A stretch of DNA of 5,459 bases. Origin: a methanogenic archaeon. Lineage in GTDB: Archaea; Thermoplasmatota; Thermoplasmata; Methanomassiliicoccales; Methanomethylophilaceae. Shown here one piece after another: positions 1 through 4,892 of the stretch. The DNA lies in NCBI GenBank assembly GCA_902787415.1, contig CADAGG010000069.1:1-5459 (forward strand), written 5' to 3'. A model generated the notes under the pieces. It made no database searches, was not told the origin of the DNA, and saw only the letters and a program-made list of their open reading frames with translations. Position 1 is the stretch's first letter, and the number at the start of each line of letters is the position of its first letter. A program made the position numbers and the translations under genes.

Positions 1-449
1 AGGTAGGCCTCGTTGATGTCCTCGAGGGTGATGTTGGTGTCGATGTCCTTCCTGACGTAGCAGTCGGTTCCGGGGCCCCAGGCGTGGAGGTGCACGGATT
101 TGCCTGCGACGAGGTCCTCGATGACATGGGCTCCGCCGTATCCTTTGGAGGGCTTCTCGGTCAGGGCGGTGGCACCGACGTAGGTGTCCACGGCCGCGAG
201 ACCGCCGTCCACCGGGACGTCGTTGAGGCGGATGTCGGTCATCCTGATGGGAGGGGTGGCGTGACCGAAGTTGAGGAATGCACCGGAGGAGCACATGGCA
301 CCGAAGGTACCGGTGGTGACCACGTCGACCTCTTCGGCGGCCTTCTCGATGCCCTTCTTCTTCACGACCTCCATGATCTCTTCGGCGGTGTAAACGACGG
401 CTTTCTTGGACCTTATCTTCTCATTGATCTCTTCGTAGGACTTAGACAA
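1..449 (-). CDS. Homocysteine biosynthesis protein (L-aspartate semialdehyde sulfurtransferase, COG1900/DUF39), 5' part
   Basis: I translated this by hand on the minus strand; 149 codons are visible and the rest lies left of the window. The protein opens LSKSYEEINEKIRSKKAVVY (TTG read as Met) and has the family blocks TTGTFGAMCSSGAFLNFGH (about 45-63) and GGLAAVDTYVGATALTEKP (about 82-100). Family knowledge: in methanogens this enzyme, with an NIL/ferredoxin partner, puts sulfide-derived sulfur into L-aspartate semialdehyde to give homocysteine for methionine synthesis in the cytosol. Two cysteines are visible, C53 (AMCSSG) and C130 (GTDCYV); from memory they match the two persulfide-forming cysteines of the Methanosarcina enzyme, shifted by one residue. 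TTG at 449-447 is chosen because homologues begin with a similar short SKSYEEIN-like stretch; an in-frame GTG at 470-468 would add seven residues. No ATG lies upstream before the promoter. Family assignment is firm, the start is not. Confidence 0.9.
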   Translation of the reverse strand, partial: MSKSYEEINEKIRSKKAVVYTAEEIMEVVKKKGIEKAAEEVDVVTTGTFGAMCSSGAFLNFGHATPPIRMTDIRLNDVPVDGGLAAVDTYVGATALTEKPSKGYGGAHVIEDLVAGKSVHLHAWGPGTDCYVRKDIDTNITLEDINEAY

Positions 450-469
450 TGTACCAACCCAGGCGGACA

Positions 470-483
470 CCCTGTAAACAGGG
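470..483. promoter_or_regulatory. Perfect palindrome CCCTGT-AA-ACAGGG at the start of the homocysteine gene transcript
   Basis: Two 6-bp arms are separated by 2 bp, with perfect symmetry. The site lies about 30-40 bp downstream of the TATA box, just past the predicted transcription start and upstream of the TTG start codon. That is a typical place for a dimeric repressor to block archaeal transcription, so I infer a possible operator, for example for sulfur or methionine control. A 2-nt loop is too tight for all pairs to form in RNA, so a DNA-binding role fits better than an RNA hairpin. The regulator is unknown. Confidence 0.4.
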
Positions 484-510
484 ATTAACAGTAAAACGAA
501 GACGGAATAG

Positions 511-518
511 TATATAAA
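511..518 (-). promoter_or_regulatory. TATA box of the homocysteine biosynthesis gene
   Basis: On the minus strand this reads TTTATATA, a close match to the archaeal TATA consensus, in an AT-rich stretch. Transcription should begin about 25 bp downstream, near 488, giving a leader of about 40 nt to the TTG start or about 18 nt to the alternative GTG. A weaker AAATATG lies just upstream at 521-527. Confidence 0.6.
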
Positions 519-552
519 ACCATATTTACTAATTAATAATTTAATCCATTTT

Positions 553-570
553 TTATTCATTTATGAATAA
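553..570. repeat. AT-rich perfect inverted repeat TTATTCAT-TT-ATGAATAA
   Basis: Two 8-bp arms are separated by 2 bp, in the 177-bp gap between two minus-strand genes. It lies 35-60 bp upstream of the TATA box of the homocysteine gene and about 57-74 bp past the stop of the PH-like gene. It could be an activator site for the first or part of a 3' end for the second; the sequence does not decide. On the minus strand it is followed by A-rich, not U-rich, sequence, which argues against a classical terminator. Confidence 0.35.
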
Positions 571-601
571 TTTGGGCGCATACGGCACGGGCACGGACAC
601 C

Positions 602-615
602 CCGTAGGGATACGG
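602..615 (-). terminator. Small stem-loop after the PH-like membrane protein gene
   Basis: The minus strand reads CCGTA-TCCC-TACGG: a 5-bp stem with a 4-nt loop, beginning about 12 nt after the stop codon at 629-627. No T-run follows directly, but an AT-rich region begins about 30 nt further on. This is a weak candidate for a 3' end; it may simply protect the mRNA end. Confidence 0.3.
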
Positions 616-626
616 AAAGGAGGGGT

Positions 627-1556
627 TCAGAGGCGGGACTGCAGGTCCGTCAGGAAGGCTTCCGTCGCGGCGTTGCTGCCCAGGTTGAACACCAGCACAC
701 CGCCGTGATGATGAACCACTATGCATTCGGAGACGTCCTTGTGGACCGCCAAACGATAGGTGCCGAACTCGGCGTTCCTGAACTTGCCGCTGAGGTACTC
801 CGAACCCCCGAAACCTCCTATGCGGGAGCCGTAATCCAAGTTCTCGCGGAGCTCGGCATTGTCGATGTCAGTGTAAGCGATGTTCTCATTCACCATGATC
901 GCGTCCACGTGGAGGTGGTCGGTCTCGAGGGCGGCGTTCACGTGGCCCATCCCGGTAAGGGCGAAGATGAGGATGACCACCGCCGCGATGACCCCGACGG
1001 CCGCCACGGCAACGACCAGTTTGCGGCGGGACTTGGGCTGCACGGGTCCCTCGAACATCTCCGATCCGGACTTCCCGGTGGCGGACTTCAACGAATCGTA
1101 GAGCGAACGGGTATGCCCCTCGTCCACGGCGTTGAACACGAGGACCCTGTTGCCGGAATACCTGACGACGATGAATGCGGGTATCCTGGTGTCCCCGGAG
1201 AAGGTGTAGGTGCCGAACTCCTTGTTGTCGAACTGACCCGCACCCTTGTGGATGGCCCCGTATCCCCAGACCCTGATGCCGGGGCTGAACTTCATCCTCA
1301 GCTCCAAGCTCTGGATATCGGAGTATACGATGTCGAGGTCCACGAACGGGGCCTTGACCTTCAGCGACAGCAGATTGAGCTCGGCCGTAAAACCCCTGAC
1401 GAAAATGAGCGGAAGGAACGACAGGGCAATGGCCAAAACGATGATGACCCAGAACACGGTGATGGACATGTTCGTATAGGTGAGGAGAAGCACATCCGCA
1501 AAGATCAGCACCATCGTCCCCGCGATGCACAGGGCCGTCTTGGCCGAATCGTTCAT
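627..1556 (-). CDS. Membrane protein with two tandem PH-like (bPH-type) domains
   Basis: A 309-aa protein of unknown function. Two membrane helices lie at the N-terminus (about residues 7-27 and 31-53), then a soluble domain (about 64-158), a basic linker (PKSRRK, 174-179), a third helix (about 180-203) and a second soluble domain (about 213-309). The soluble domains share the pattern Y(S/T)DI, G-x-R-x-x-G-x-G, G-x-F-x-N, EFGTY, IVV and VLVFN in the same order and at similar spacing, so they look like a duplication. The pattern resembles small bacterial PH domains (bPH_6/DUF5673-like), which usually sit at membranes; this family name is an inference. The frame is open further upstream, but the ATG at 1556 is preferred: a TATA box sits 25 bp before it, and the longer N-terminus is Cys/Trp-rich and reads like untranslated sequence. 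There is no Shine-Dalgarno site, consistent with a leaderless mRNA. Stop is TGA. Confidence 0.85.
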   Translation of the reverse strand: MNDSAKTALCIAGTMVLIFADVLLLTYTNMSITVFWVIIVLAIALSFLPLIFVRGFTAELNLLSLKVKAPFVDLDIVYSDIQSLELRMKFSPGIRVWGYGAIHKGAGQFDNKEFGTYTFSGDTRIPAFIVVRYSGNRVLVFNAVDEGHTRSLYDSLKSATGKSGSEMFEGPVQPKSRRKLVVAVAAVGVIAAVVILIFALTGMGHVNAALETDHLHVDAIMVNENIAYTDIDNAELRENLDYGSRIGGFGGSEYLSGKFRNAEFGTYRLAVHKDVSECIVVHHHGGVLVFNLGSNAATEAFLTDLQSRL

Positions 1557-1576
1557 GCAGGAATATCGGGCTGCTG

Positions 1577-1585
1577 CTTTAAAAG
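1577..1585 (-). promoter_or_regulatory. TATA box of the PH-like membrane protein gene
   Basis: The minus strand reads CTTTTAAAG with its centre 25 bp upstream of the ATG at 1556. This predicts a transcript that starts at or next to the start codon, and it supports the short start over the longer open frame. The palindromic GTATATATAC at 1633-1642 could be a second, upstream promoter with a leader of about 55 nt. Confidence 0.5.
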
Positions 1586-1632
1586 ATTTGGAGAAGGACC
1601 TGTTACACTCCATTAACGTTGTTAGGAAGGGC

Positions 1633-1642
1633 GTATATATAC
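1633..1642 (+). promoter_or_regulatory. TATA box of the 31-aa gene
   Basis: GTATATATAC is a strong, fully symmetric TATA element preceded by purine-rich GGAAGGGC, a possible BRE. Its centre is 25-26 bp before the ATG at 1663, the spacing seen for other genes in this window. An earlier in-frame ATG at 1651 is only about 13 bp away and would lie upstream of the expected transcript. Confidence 0.55.
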
Positions 1643-1662
1643 GGAACGCCATGTGGTCAAAC

Positions 1663-1758
1663 ATGGGAAAGCATGCGAAGGAACGCCATGCTGCCTCATT
1701 GGCCAAAGCCGCCCACCAGAACGCGACCGAGACCGGTAAGCAGACGAAGAAAAACTGA
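1663..1758 (+). CDS. Small basic protein, 31 aa, unknown function
   Basis: The peptide begins MGKHAKERHAASLAKAAHQN and ends ETGKQTKKN. It has six Lys, one Arg, three His, seven Ala and two Glu, so it is strongly basic, with an Ala-rich middle likely to be helical and almost no large hydrophobic residues. That would suit a nucleic-acid- or ribosome-associated peptide, but this is inference from composition only. Evidence that it is real: a strong TATA box with leaderless spacing (25-26 bp), mostly G/C third positions as in neighbouring genes, a TGA stop, and a strong hairpin 35 nt after the stop that would close a transcript of about 150 nt. It is divergent from the PH-like gene. I do not recognise a family. 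The alternative is a short non-coding RNA with a chance ORF. Confidence 0.5.
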   Translation: MGKHAKERHAASLAKAAHQNATETGKQTKKN

Positions 1759-1793
1759 GTCGCGAACCAACATCCGTGATCGCAAACCCGACC

Positions 1794-1813
1794 CCTGCCG
1801 GACAACCGGCAGG
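1794..1813 (+). terminator. GC-rich hairpin after the 31-aa gene
   Basis: CCTGCCGG-ACAA-CCGGCAGG: a perfect 8-bp stem with a 4-nt loop, 35 nt after the stop codon and about 60 bp before the TATA box of the next gene. It is followed by TGCAACTTCTCC, only moderately pyrimidine-rich. It is the strongest hairpin in the window and is probably the 3' end of the short transcript, or a structural element of a small RNA. Confidence 0.5.
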
Positions 1814-1870
1814 TGCAACTTCTCCATCCATTCATGCCTCATCGATTCTGCACGCATAACATAGAAGTCC

Positions 1871-1877
1871 TAATATC
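1871..1877 (+). promoter_or_regulatory. Probable TATA box of the CARF-like regulator
   Basis: TAATATC is centred 28 bp before the ATG at 1902, consistent with a leaderless or nearly leaderless mRNA. It is a weaker match than the TATA boxes of the neighbours. Confidence 0.4.
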
Positions 1878-1901
1878 CGACCGACCCGATATCGTGGTGC
1901 T

Positions 1902-2822
1902 ATGTCCTCAGGCAGAAGAGAATCCGTGATGATATTCTGCGCTTCGGCGGTGAAAGACCTCTATCTCGCCCCCGTGGAGCATTACGGACCCGACCTCGTC
2001 CATGTTTTCGTCAGCGACCGCGGCGACAACGTCTCGGCGCTGGAGAGAGAGGTTTACGGTAACTGCAAGAAGGAAATCGGCTGCAAGAAGCTCGTCGAGC
2101 ACCCCATTGACACCCGCGACTACGAGGGCATTCTCGCTTCAATCATCGAGATCAAGAAGGAGCTCAGCGGGACCTACGGCGAGGACCTCGACATATTCAT
2201 CAACATATCCTCCGGAACGCCGGAGTTCTCGGCGGCCGCCATGTTCGCGGCCATGCTCCCGGAACCAGCCATAGCCTTCAGGGTCGATACCGAATCCGAC
2301 CTGTCGAAGGAGGAACTGGAAGACATCGCCGGCAGGATATCCAGTTCCGTCAGGGTGTCCGAACCTGCCCGCGTCACCGGTCTGAAGAACGATGACCCAG
2401 AAGAGGAAATGATCATCTTCTTGAGCATCGTCAGGGAGCTCCTGCGCGAGACCAGGTACCCGAAGTTCCGCACCATGATCGAGCTGCTGAAGGACGATGA
2501 CGCGTGGTCGTACGACCCCTCCCGCAAGAGCGGCCGCGGACGCACCTCGCTGGAGGACAGGGAGGAGCGCTACCTCAAGAGGCACTACATCGAGCCGGCC
2601 CTGAAGAACGGATGGCTGGAGAAGCTCGAAGGCCGCAGGATAGGTCTCACCGAACAGGGCATGGCCTATCTCTCCGTGTACGGCGAGGCCACCGTCGAGG
2701 CCCCGTCGATCTGCTGCTCCTGTGCACCGCCCGTGTTACGGGATATCTGCGAACCGGAGGAGAACGTCGTCGCCATCGAACGCGGCGGAAGGACCTACCG
2801 CTTCAGGATCGGCCTCGAGTGA
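1902..2822 (+). CDS. CARF-like / winged-helix transcriptional regulator (HFX_2341/DUF6293-like)
   Basis: A 306-aa soluble protein. The N-terminal half (about 10-130) alternates beta strands and helices as in a Rossmann fold: MIFCAS, then DLVHVFVSDRGDN, then DLDIFINISSGTPEFSAAAM (97-116). The NISSGT loop (101-106) is the hallmark I use for CARF-like ligand-binding domains; such domains bind cyclic oligoadenylates or other nucleotides in CRISPR-linked regulators, but the ligand of this subfamily is not known to me. About 186-258 (FRTMIELLKDD through YIEPALKNGWLEKLEGRRIGLTEQGMAYL) reads as a winged helix-turn-helix, so DNA binding is likely. The tail has CCSC (271-274) and C283, a possible metal or redox site. 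The chosen ATG gives the expected TATA spacing; Met10 (1929) is an alternative at the true start of the fold. No CRISPR genes lie nearby. The gene ends 58 bp before the VWA gene. Stop is TGA. Confidence 0.72.
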   Translation: MSSGRRESVMIFCASAVKDLYLAPVEHYGPDLVHVFVSDRGDNVSALEREVYGNCKKEIGCKKLVEHPIDTRDYEGILASIIEIKKELSGTYGEDLDIFINISSGTPEFSAAAMFAAMLPEPAIAFRVDTESDLSKEELEDIAGRISSSVRVSEPARVTGLKNDDPEEEMIIFLSIVRELLRETRYPKFRTMIELLKDDDAWSYDPSRKSGRGRTSLEDREERYLKRHYIEPALKNGWLEKLEGRRIGLTEQGMAYLSVYGEATVEAPSICCSCAPPVLRDICEPEENVVAIERGGRTYRFRIGLE

Positions 2823-2850
2823 CATTGGTAACATTCCCGACTTCTGTACA

Positions 2851-2858
2851 TTGATAAT
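2851..2858 (+). promoter_or_regulatory. Possible TATA box of the VWA gene
   Basis: TTGATAAT is centred about 26 bp before the ATG at 2881. The match is weak, but the spacing fits the pattern of this window. The VWA gene could also be read through from the regulator gene 58 bp upstream. Confidence 0.3.
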
Positions 2859-2880
2859 CCCATGATTGCTGTCATCATCC

Positions 2881-3486
2881 ATGACCAACAATCACGATAT
2901 CACGGAACTCGTCTTCATCATCGATAGGAGCGGATCCATGCATGGCCTCGAATCCGACACCATCGGCGGATTCAACTCGATGATCGCCAAACAGAAGAAA
3001 GAAAAGGGGAAAACCATCGTGTCCACCGTCCTCTTCAACACCCAATTCGAGCTCATCCACGACAGGGTCGGTATCGGAGATATCAAGAAGATAAATGAGA
3101 AGCAGTACTCCGTCGGAGGCCGCACTGCCCTCCTGGATGCCGTCGGCACCACCGTGGACCGCATCAACCGCAGGCAGGAGGACGATGAGGAGAAGGTGAA
3201 GACCACACTGGTGGTGATCATCACCGACGGTTACGAGAACTCCAGCACGGAGTACACATACTCCAACATCAAGAGGCTCATCGACCGCCAAAAGAAGAAC
3301 GGGTGGGACTTCCTCTTCCTGGGGGCGAACATCGACGTGGCCGCGGAGGCCCGCAAGATGGGCATCCGCAGGGAGAACTCCGTCTCTTACAGCTGCGACA
3401 CAGAAGGCATCGCGGAGATGTACTCCACCGTGGATGCCAAGCTGTGCATGGCCAGGGAGAAGGGCTCTTTCGACACCGATGAATGA
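2881..3486 (+). CDS. Stand-alone VWA-domain protein with complete MIDAS (TerY/YegL-like)
   Basis: A 201-aa protein consisting of little more than one von Willebrand factor A domain. The metal-ion-dependent adhesion site is complete: DRSGSM (D15, S17, S19), the Thr of GGRTALLDAVG (T82) and the Asp of ITDGYEN (D116). Other blocks shared, from memory, with small bacterial VWA proteins of the COG4245 type are DTIGGFNSM, STVLFNT and FLFLGANIDVAAEARKMGI. No signal peptide or membrane helix is visible, so it should act in the cytosol, probably as a Mg-dependent protein-interaction module. ATG at 2881 is chosen over a TTG at 2866 because it is an ATG, has TATA-like spacing and starts close to the domain. 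It lies 58 bp after the CARF-like regulator on the same strand, so a shared role is possible. It converges on the protease gene with 12 bp between stops. The family is better known in bacteria, so lateral transfer is plausible but unproven. Confidence 0.85.
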   Translation: MTNNHDITELVFIIDRSGSMHGLESDTIGGFNSMIAKQKKEKGKTIVSTVLFNTQFELIHDRVGIGDIKKINEKQYSVGGRTALLDAVGTTVDRINRRQEDDEEKVKTTLVVIITDGYENSSTEYTYSNIKRLIDRQKKNGWDFLFLGANIDVAAEARKMGIRRENSVSYSCDTEGIAEMYSTVDAKLCMAREKGSFDTDE

Positions 3487-3493
3487 GCGGGAG

Positions 3494-3506
3494 GGGACTC
3501 AGTCCC
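3494..3506. terminator. Hairpin between convergent VWA and protease genes
   Basis: GGGAC-TCA-GTCCC is a 5-bp stem with a 3-nt loop that can form in RNA from either strand. It starts 8 bp past the VWA stop, and the loop bases are the TGA stop of the minus-strand protease gene. A pyrimidine-rich CTCTCCC follows on the plus strand. Its position suggests a shared bidirectional 3' end; the stem is short. Confidence 0.35.
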
Positions 3507-4404
3507 TCTCCCACATCTCGATGAGACCGCCTTCGAAGGGCTCGTGCAGGTTGTTCTCGGGAATGTACTCCCTGATCTTCAGCAGGGACCTCACGAGGAG
3601 AATCGCTCCCAGGACTGACAGTACGATCAGGGGGTAGGTGCCCATCCCGTCGTAGAACATGTCGTAGGTCGCCAGGAGGTCGAAGGCCGAGTGCATCACA
3701 ATCGAGGCGTGGATGCCGTACTGGATGTAGACGTATCCGAACAGCATTCCGCTGATGAAGGTGTCGGGGAACTTCATGATGCTCCATCCCTCGAGATGCA
3801 GGAAACCGAAGATCACCGAGGAGATCACCAGGAACACCAGGGCGACCTTGCTCATGCCGAAACCTCCGAGGATGTCCTTGGCACTTCCCTGATGCTTTAT
3901 CAGGCAGACGATGAACACCGGCAGGCCGATGCAGAGGGCCCTGGTGAGGAACTCCTCCTCGGGTCCGGCGCTGATCATGAGCGCCATCACTGCATAGGTG
4001 CTGTACTTGCTGAGGAAGCTCTCGCTGATCGGCTCCCCCACCAGATAGGCTACGCCTATCACGATGAAGGTGGTCAGTGCCGTGATGGCCATCAGGATTC
4101 CCGCCTTGCTCAGAGGGGCCCTCATTAAGCGGGTATCCCTCTCCTCCGAAGGACCTCCCTTCATACGCCTGAGGAAATCCCTGATGAGAAGTGCCAGACA
4201 TACGAAATACACGATCCCGCAGACGATCGGAGTCTCGTAACCCACGGGGTCGGTGCCCTCGTTGAGGGTATGGGCCTCCGAAGGGGCCAGGGCGATGAAG
4301 TACGCCAGTGATATGACGGAAACGGCCAGTATCACTGCGACCGAGACGTACGTGCAGATGACGTACAGTTTGCAGTTCGGATCCCTTAGATCGGGTCTGT
4401 TCAT
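3499..4404 (-). CDS. CPBP family intramembrane metalloprotease (CAAX protease/bacteriocin-processing type)
   Basis: A 301-aa polytopic membrane protein. All three CPBP (Rce1-like, ABI) motifs are present: GPEEEFLTR, with E150, E151 and R155 (EExxxR); FGFLH at 199-203 (FxxxH); and MHSAFD, with H238 and D242. The family is a glutamate-type intramembrane protease related to Rce1, which trims prenylated CAAX proteins; prokaryotic members are linked to bacteriocin maturation and self-immunity, stress or membrane signalling, and the substrate here is unknown. Hydrophobic segments lie at about 14-38, 58-75, 102-122, 137-145, 160-170, 187-203, 215-245 and 257-272. The short C-terminal tail (EYIPENNLHEPFEGGLIEMWERD) is acidic. 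The ATG at 4404 has a TATA box 27 bp upstream. It converges with the VWA gene and follows the TfoX-like gene by 47 bp on the same strand, but has its own promoter. Stop is TGA. Confidence 0.92.
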   Translation of the reverse strand: MNRPDLRDPNCKLYVICTYVSVAVILAVSVISLAYFIALAPSEAHTLNEGTDPVGYETPIVCGIVYFVCLALLIRDFLRRMKGGPSEERDTRLMRAPLSKAGILMAITALTTFIVIGVAYLVGEPISESFLSKYSTYAVMALMISAGPEEEFLTRALCIGLPVFIVCLIKHQGSAKDILGGFGMSKVALVFLVISSVIFGFLHLEGWSIMKFPDTFISGMLFGYVYIQYGIHASIVMHSAFDLLATYDMFYDGMGTYPLIVLSVLGAILLVRSLLKIREYIPENNLHEPFEGGLIEMWERD

Positions 4405-4427
4405 GGATTATAACAGGCGTTAATGGG

Positions 4428-4433
4428 ATATAT
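4428..4433 (-). promoter_or_regulatory. TATA box of the CPBP protease gene
   Basis: The minus strand reads CATATATCC, centred 27 bp upstream of the ATG at 4404. It occupies the 47-bp gap after the TfoX-like gene, so the protease can be transcribed on its own from a leaderless mRNA. Confidence 0.6.
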
Positions 4434-4451
4434 GGATTGACCCAGACGTGT

Positions 4452-4751
4452 TCACTTCCTGCGGGCAGGAAGCTCCCCGCACATGGCCTCCACGGTTCTC
4501 CTGAGGAGATCGGCATCGTACGGCTCGGTGAAGAGGATCATCTCCCCGCCGCCCTCGTAAGGGAAGTCAGAAGGATAGTCGCGGAGGATCGATGCGGAGG
4601 CCTTGGTGATCTTCAGGAGAAGTCTGTCGTCGTAGATCCCGCCGAACAGTTTGCCGTCCATGTAGAGGAGGTACTCTCCCATCATCTTGCGGGAGGTTGC
4701 TTCGGGAAGAATGGCCTTGACGGCCTCGAGGGATTCCGGACTCGACGGCAT
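4452..4751 (-). CDS. Stand-alone TfoX N-terminal domain protein (TfoX/Sxy family)
   Basis: A 99-aa soluble protein. The block RKMMGEYLLYMDGKLFGGIY (21-40) followed by DDRLLLKIT (41-49) is characteristic of the TfoX N-terminal domain, and MILFTEPYDADLLRRTVEAM fits the domain's end. In Haemophilus and Vibrio, TfoX/Sxy switches on competence genes and has two domains; this protein has only the N-terminal one, as do many small prokaryotic members whose role is unknown. A competence role here is not supported. ATG at 4751 is chosen because the domain begins right after it and a TATA element lies about 32 bp upstream; the frame stays open to 4895, but that extension runs through the promoter and has no homology I recognise. 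The last six codons lie in a perfect inverted repeat. Stop is TGA. Confidence 0.82.
   Translation of the reverse strand: MPSSPESLEAVKAILPEATSRKMMGEYLLYMDGKLFGGIYDDRLLLKITKASASILRDYPSDFPYEGGGEMILFTEPYDADLLRRTVEAMCGELPARRK
4455..4472 (-). terminator. Inverted repeat covering the last codons of the TfoX-like gene
   Basis: On both strands this reads as two 8-bp arms, CTTCCTGC and GCAGGAAG, around a 2-nt centre (in RNA, effectively 7 bp with a 4-nt loop). It encodes the final LPARRK and abuts the TGA stop. No U-run follows. It may stabilise the mRNA 3' end or aid termination before the protease promoter; it may also be coincidence within coding sequence. Confidence 0.35.
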
Positions 4752-4779
4752 GCTGTCTTCGGATAGCGTCTCGCAGCCA

Positions 4780-4789
4780 TTATATTTTT
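4780..4789 (-). promoter_or_regulatory. TATA box of the TfoX-like gene
   Basis: The minus strand reads AAAAATATAA, centred about 32-33 bp upstream of the ATG at 4751, predicting a leader of only about 5-8 nt. No Shine-Dalgarno sequence is visible. Confidence 0.5.
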
Positions 4790-4822
4790 GCTCGGCCAAA
4801 GTGTATTGTTTGGTATTAACTA

Positions 4823-4846
4823 TGGTTATATTGGCTATTATGACCA
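4823..4846. repeat. Imperfect inverted repeat in the TfoX/BspA divergent promoter region
   Basis: TGGTTATA and TATGACCA (reverse complement TGGTCATA) form 8-bp arms with one mismatch around an 8-bp spacer; a related TGGTATTA lies at 4811-4818. The site is between the two divergent TATA boxes, so it could be a shared regulator site. Support is weak. Confidence 0.25.
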
Positions 4847-4883
4847 AAAAACGGCTGGCTCCCGGAACGCTTTCTCGGTAAAG

Positions 4884-4892
4884 CATATAAAA
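4884..4892 (+). promoter_or_regulatory. TATA box of the BspA-like gene
   Basis: CATATAAAA is centred 26 bp upstream of the ATG at 4914, a good archaeal TATA box with leaderless spacing. The sequence before the ATG (GGATAGTTAAGTA) has no clear Shine-Dalgarno site. Confidence 0.6.

Noticed and set aside
84..488. Plus-strand open frame over the homocysteine biosynthesis gene
   Set aside because: Shadow of the minus-strand gene, which matches a known family over its full visible length.
705..1616. Long plus-strand open frame of 303 codons opposite the PH-like gene
   Set aside because: Antisense shadow of a high-GC3 gene. The product is rich in Gly, Asp, His and Val with no recognisable domain, while the minus strand encodes clear membrane helices and a repeated domain.
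1557..1835. N-terminal extension of the PH-like protein by 93 residues
   Set aside because: The extension is Cys/Trp/Phe-rich, overlaps a TATA box and the divergent 31-aa gene, and the internal ATG has ideal promoter spacing.
2139..2585. Minus-strand open frame of 148 codons inside the CARF-like gene
   Set aside because: Antisense shadow; no domain, no promoter, and the plus strand has a coherent two-domain protein.
3278..4516. Minus-strand open frame of 412 codons
   Set aside because: Out-of-frame overlap across the protease gene, part of the VWA gene and the promoter gap. The product is Arg/Pro/Gly/His-rich, and the true frame shows all CPBP motifs.
4840..4881. 13-codon plus-strand ORF (MTKKRLAPGTLSR)
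   Set aside because: No well-spaced TATA box, too short, and it lies within the upstream region of the BspA-like gene.
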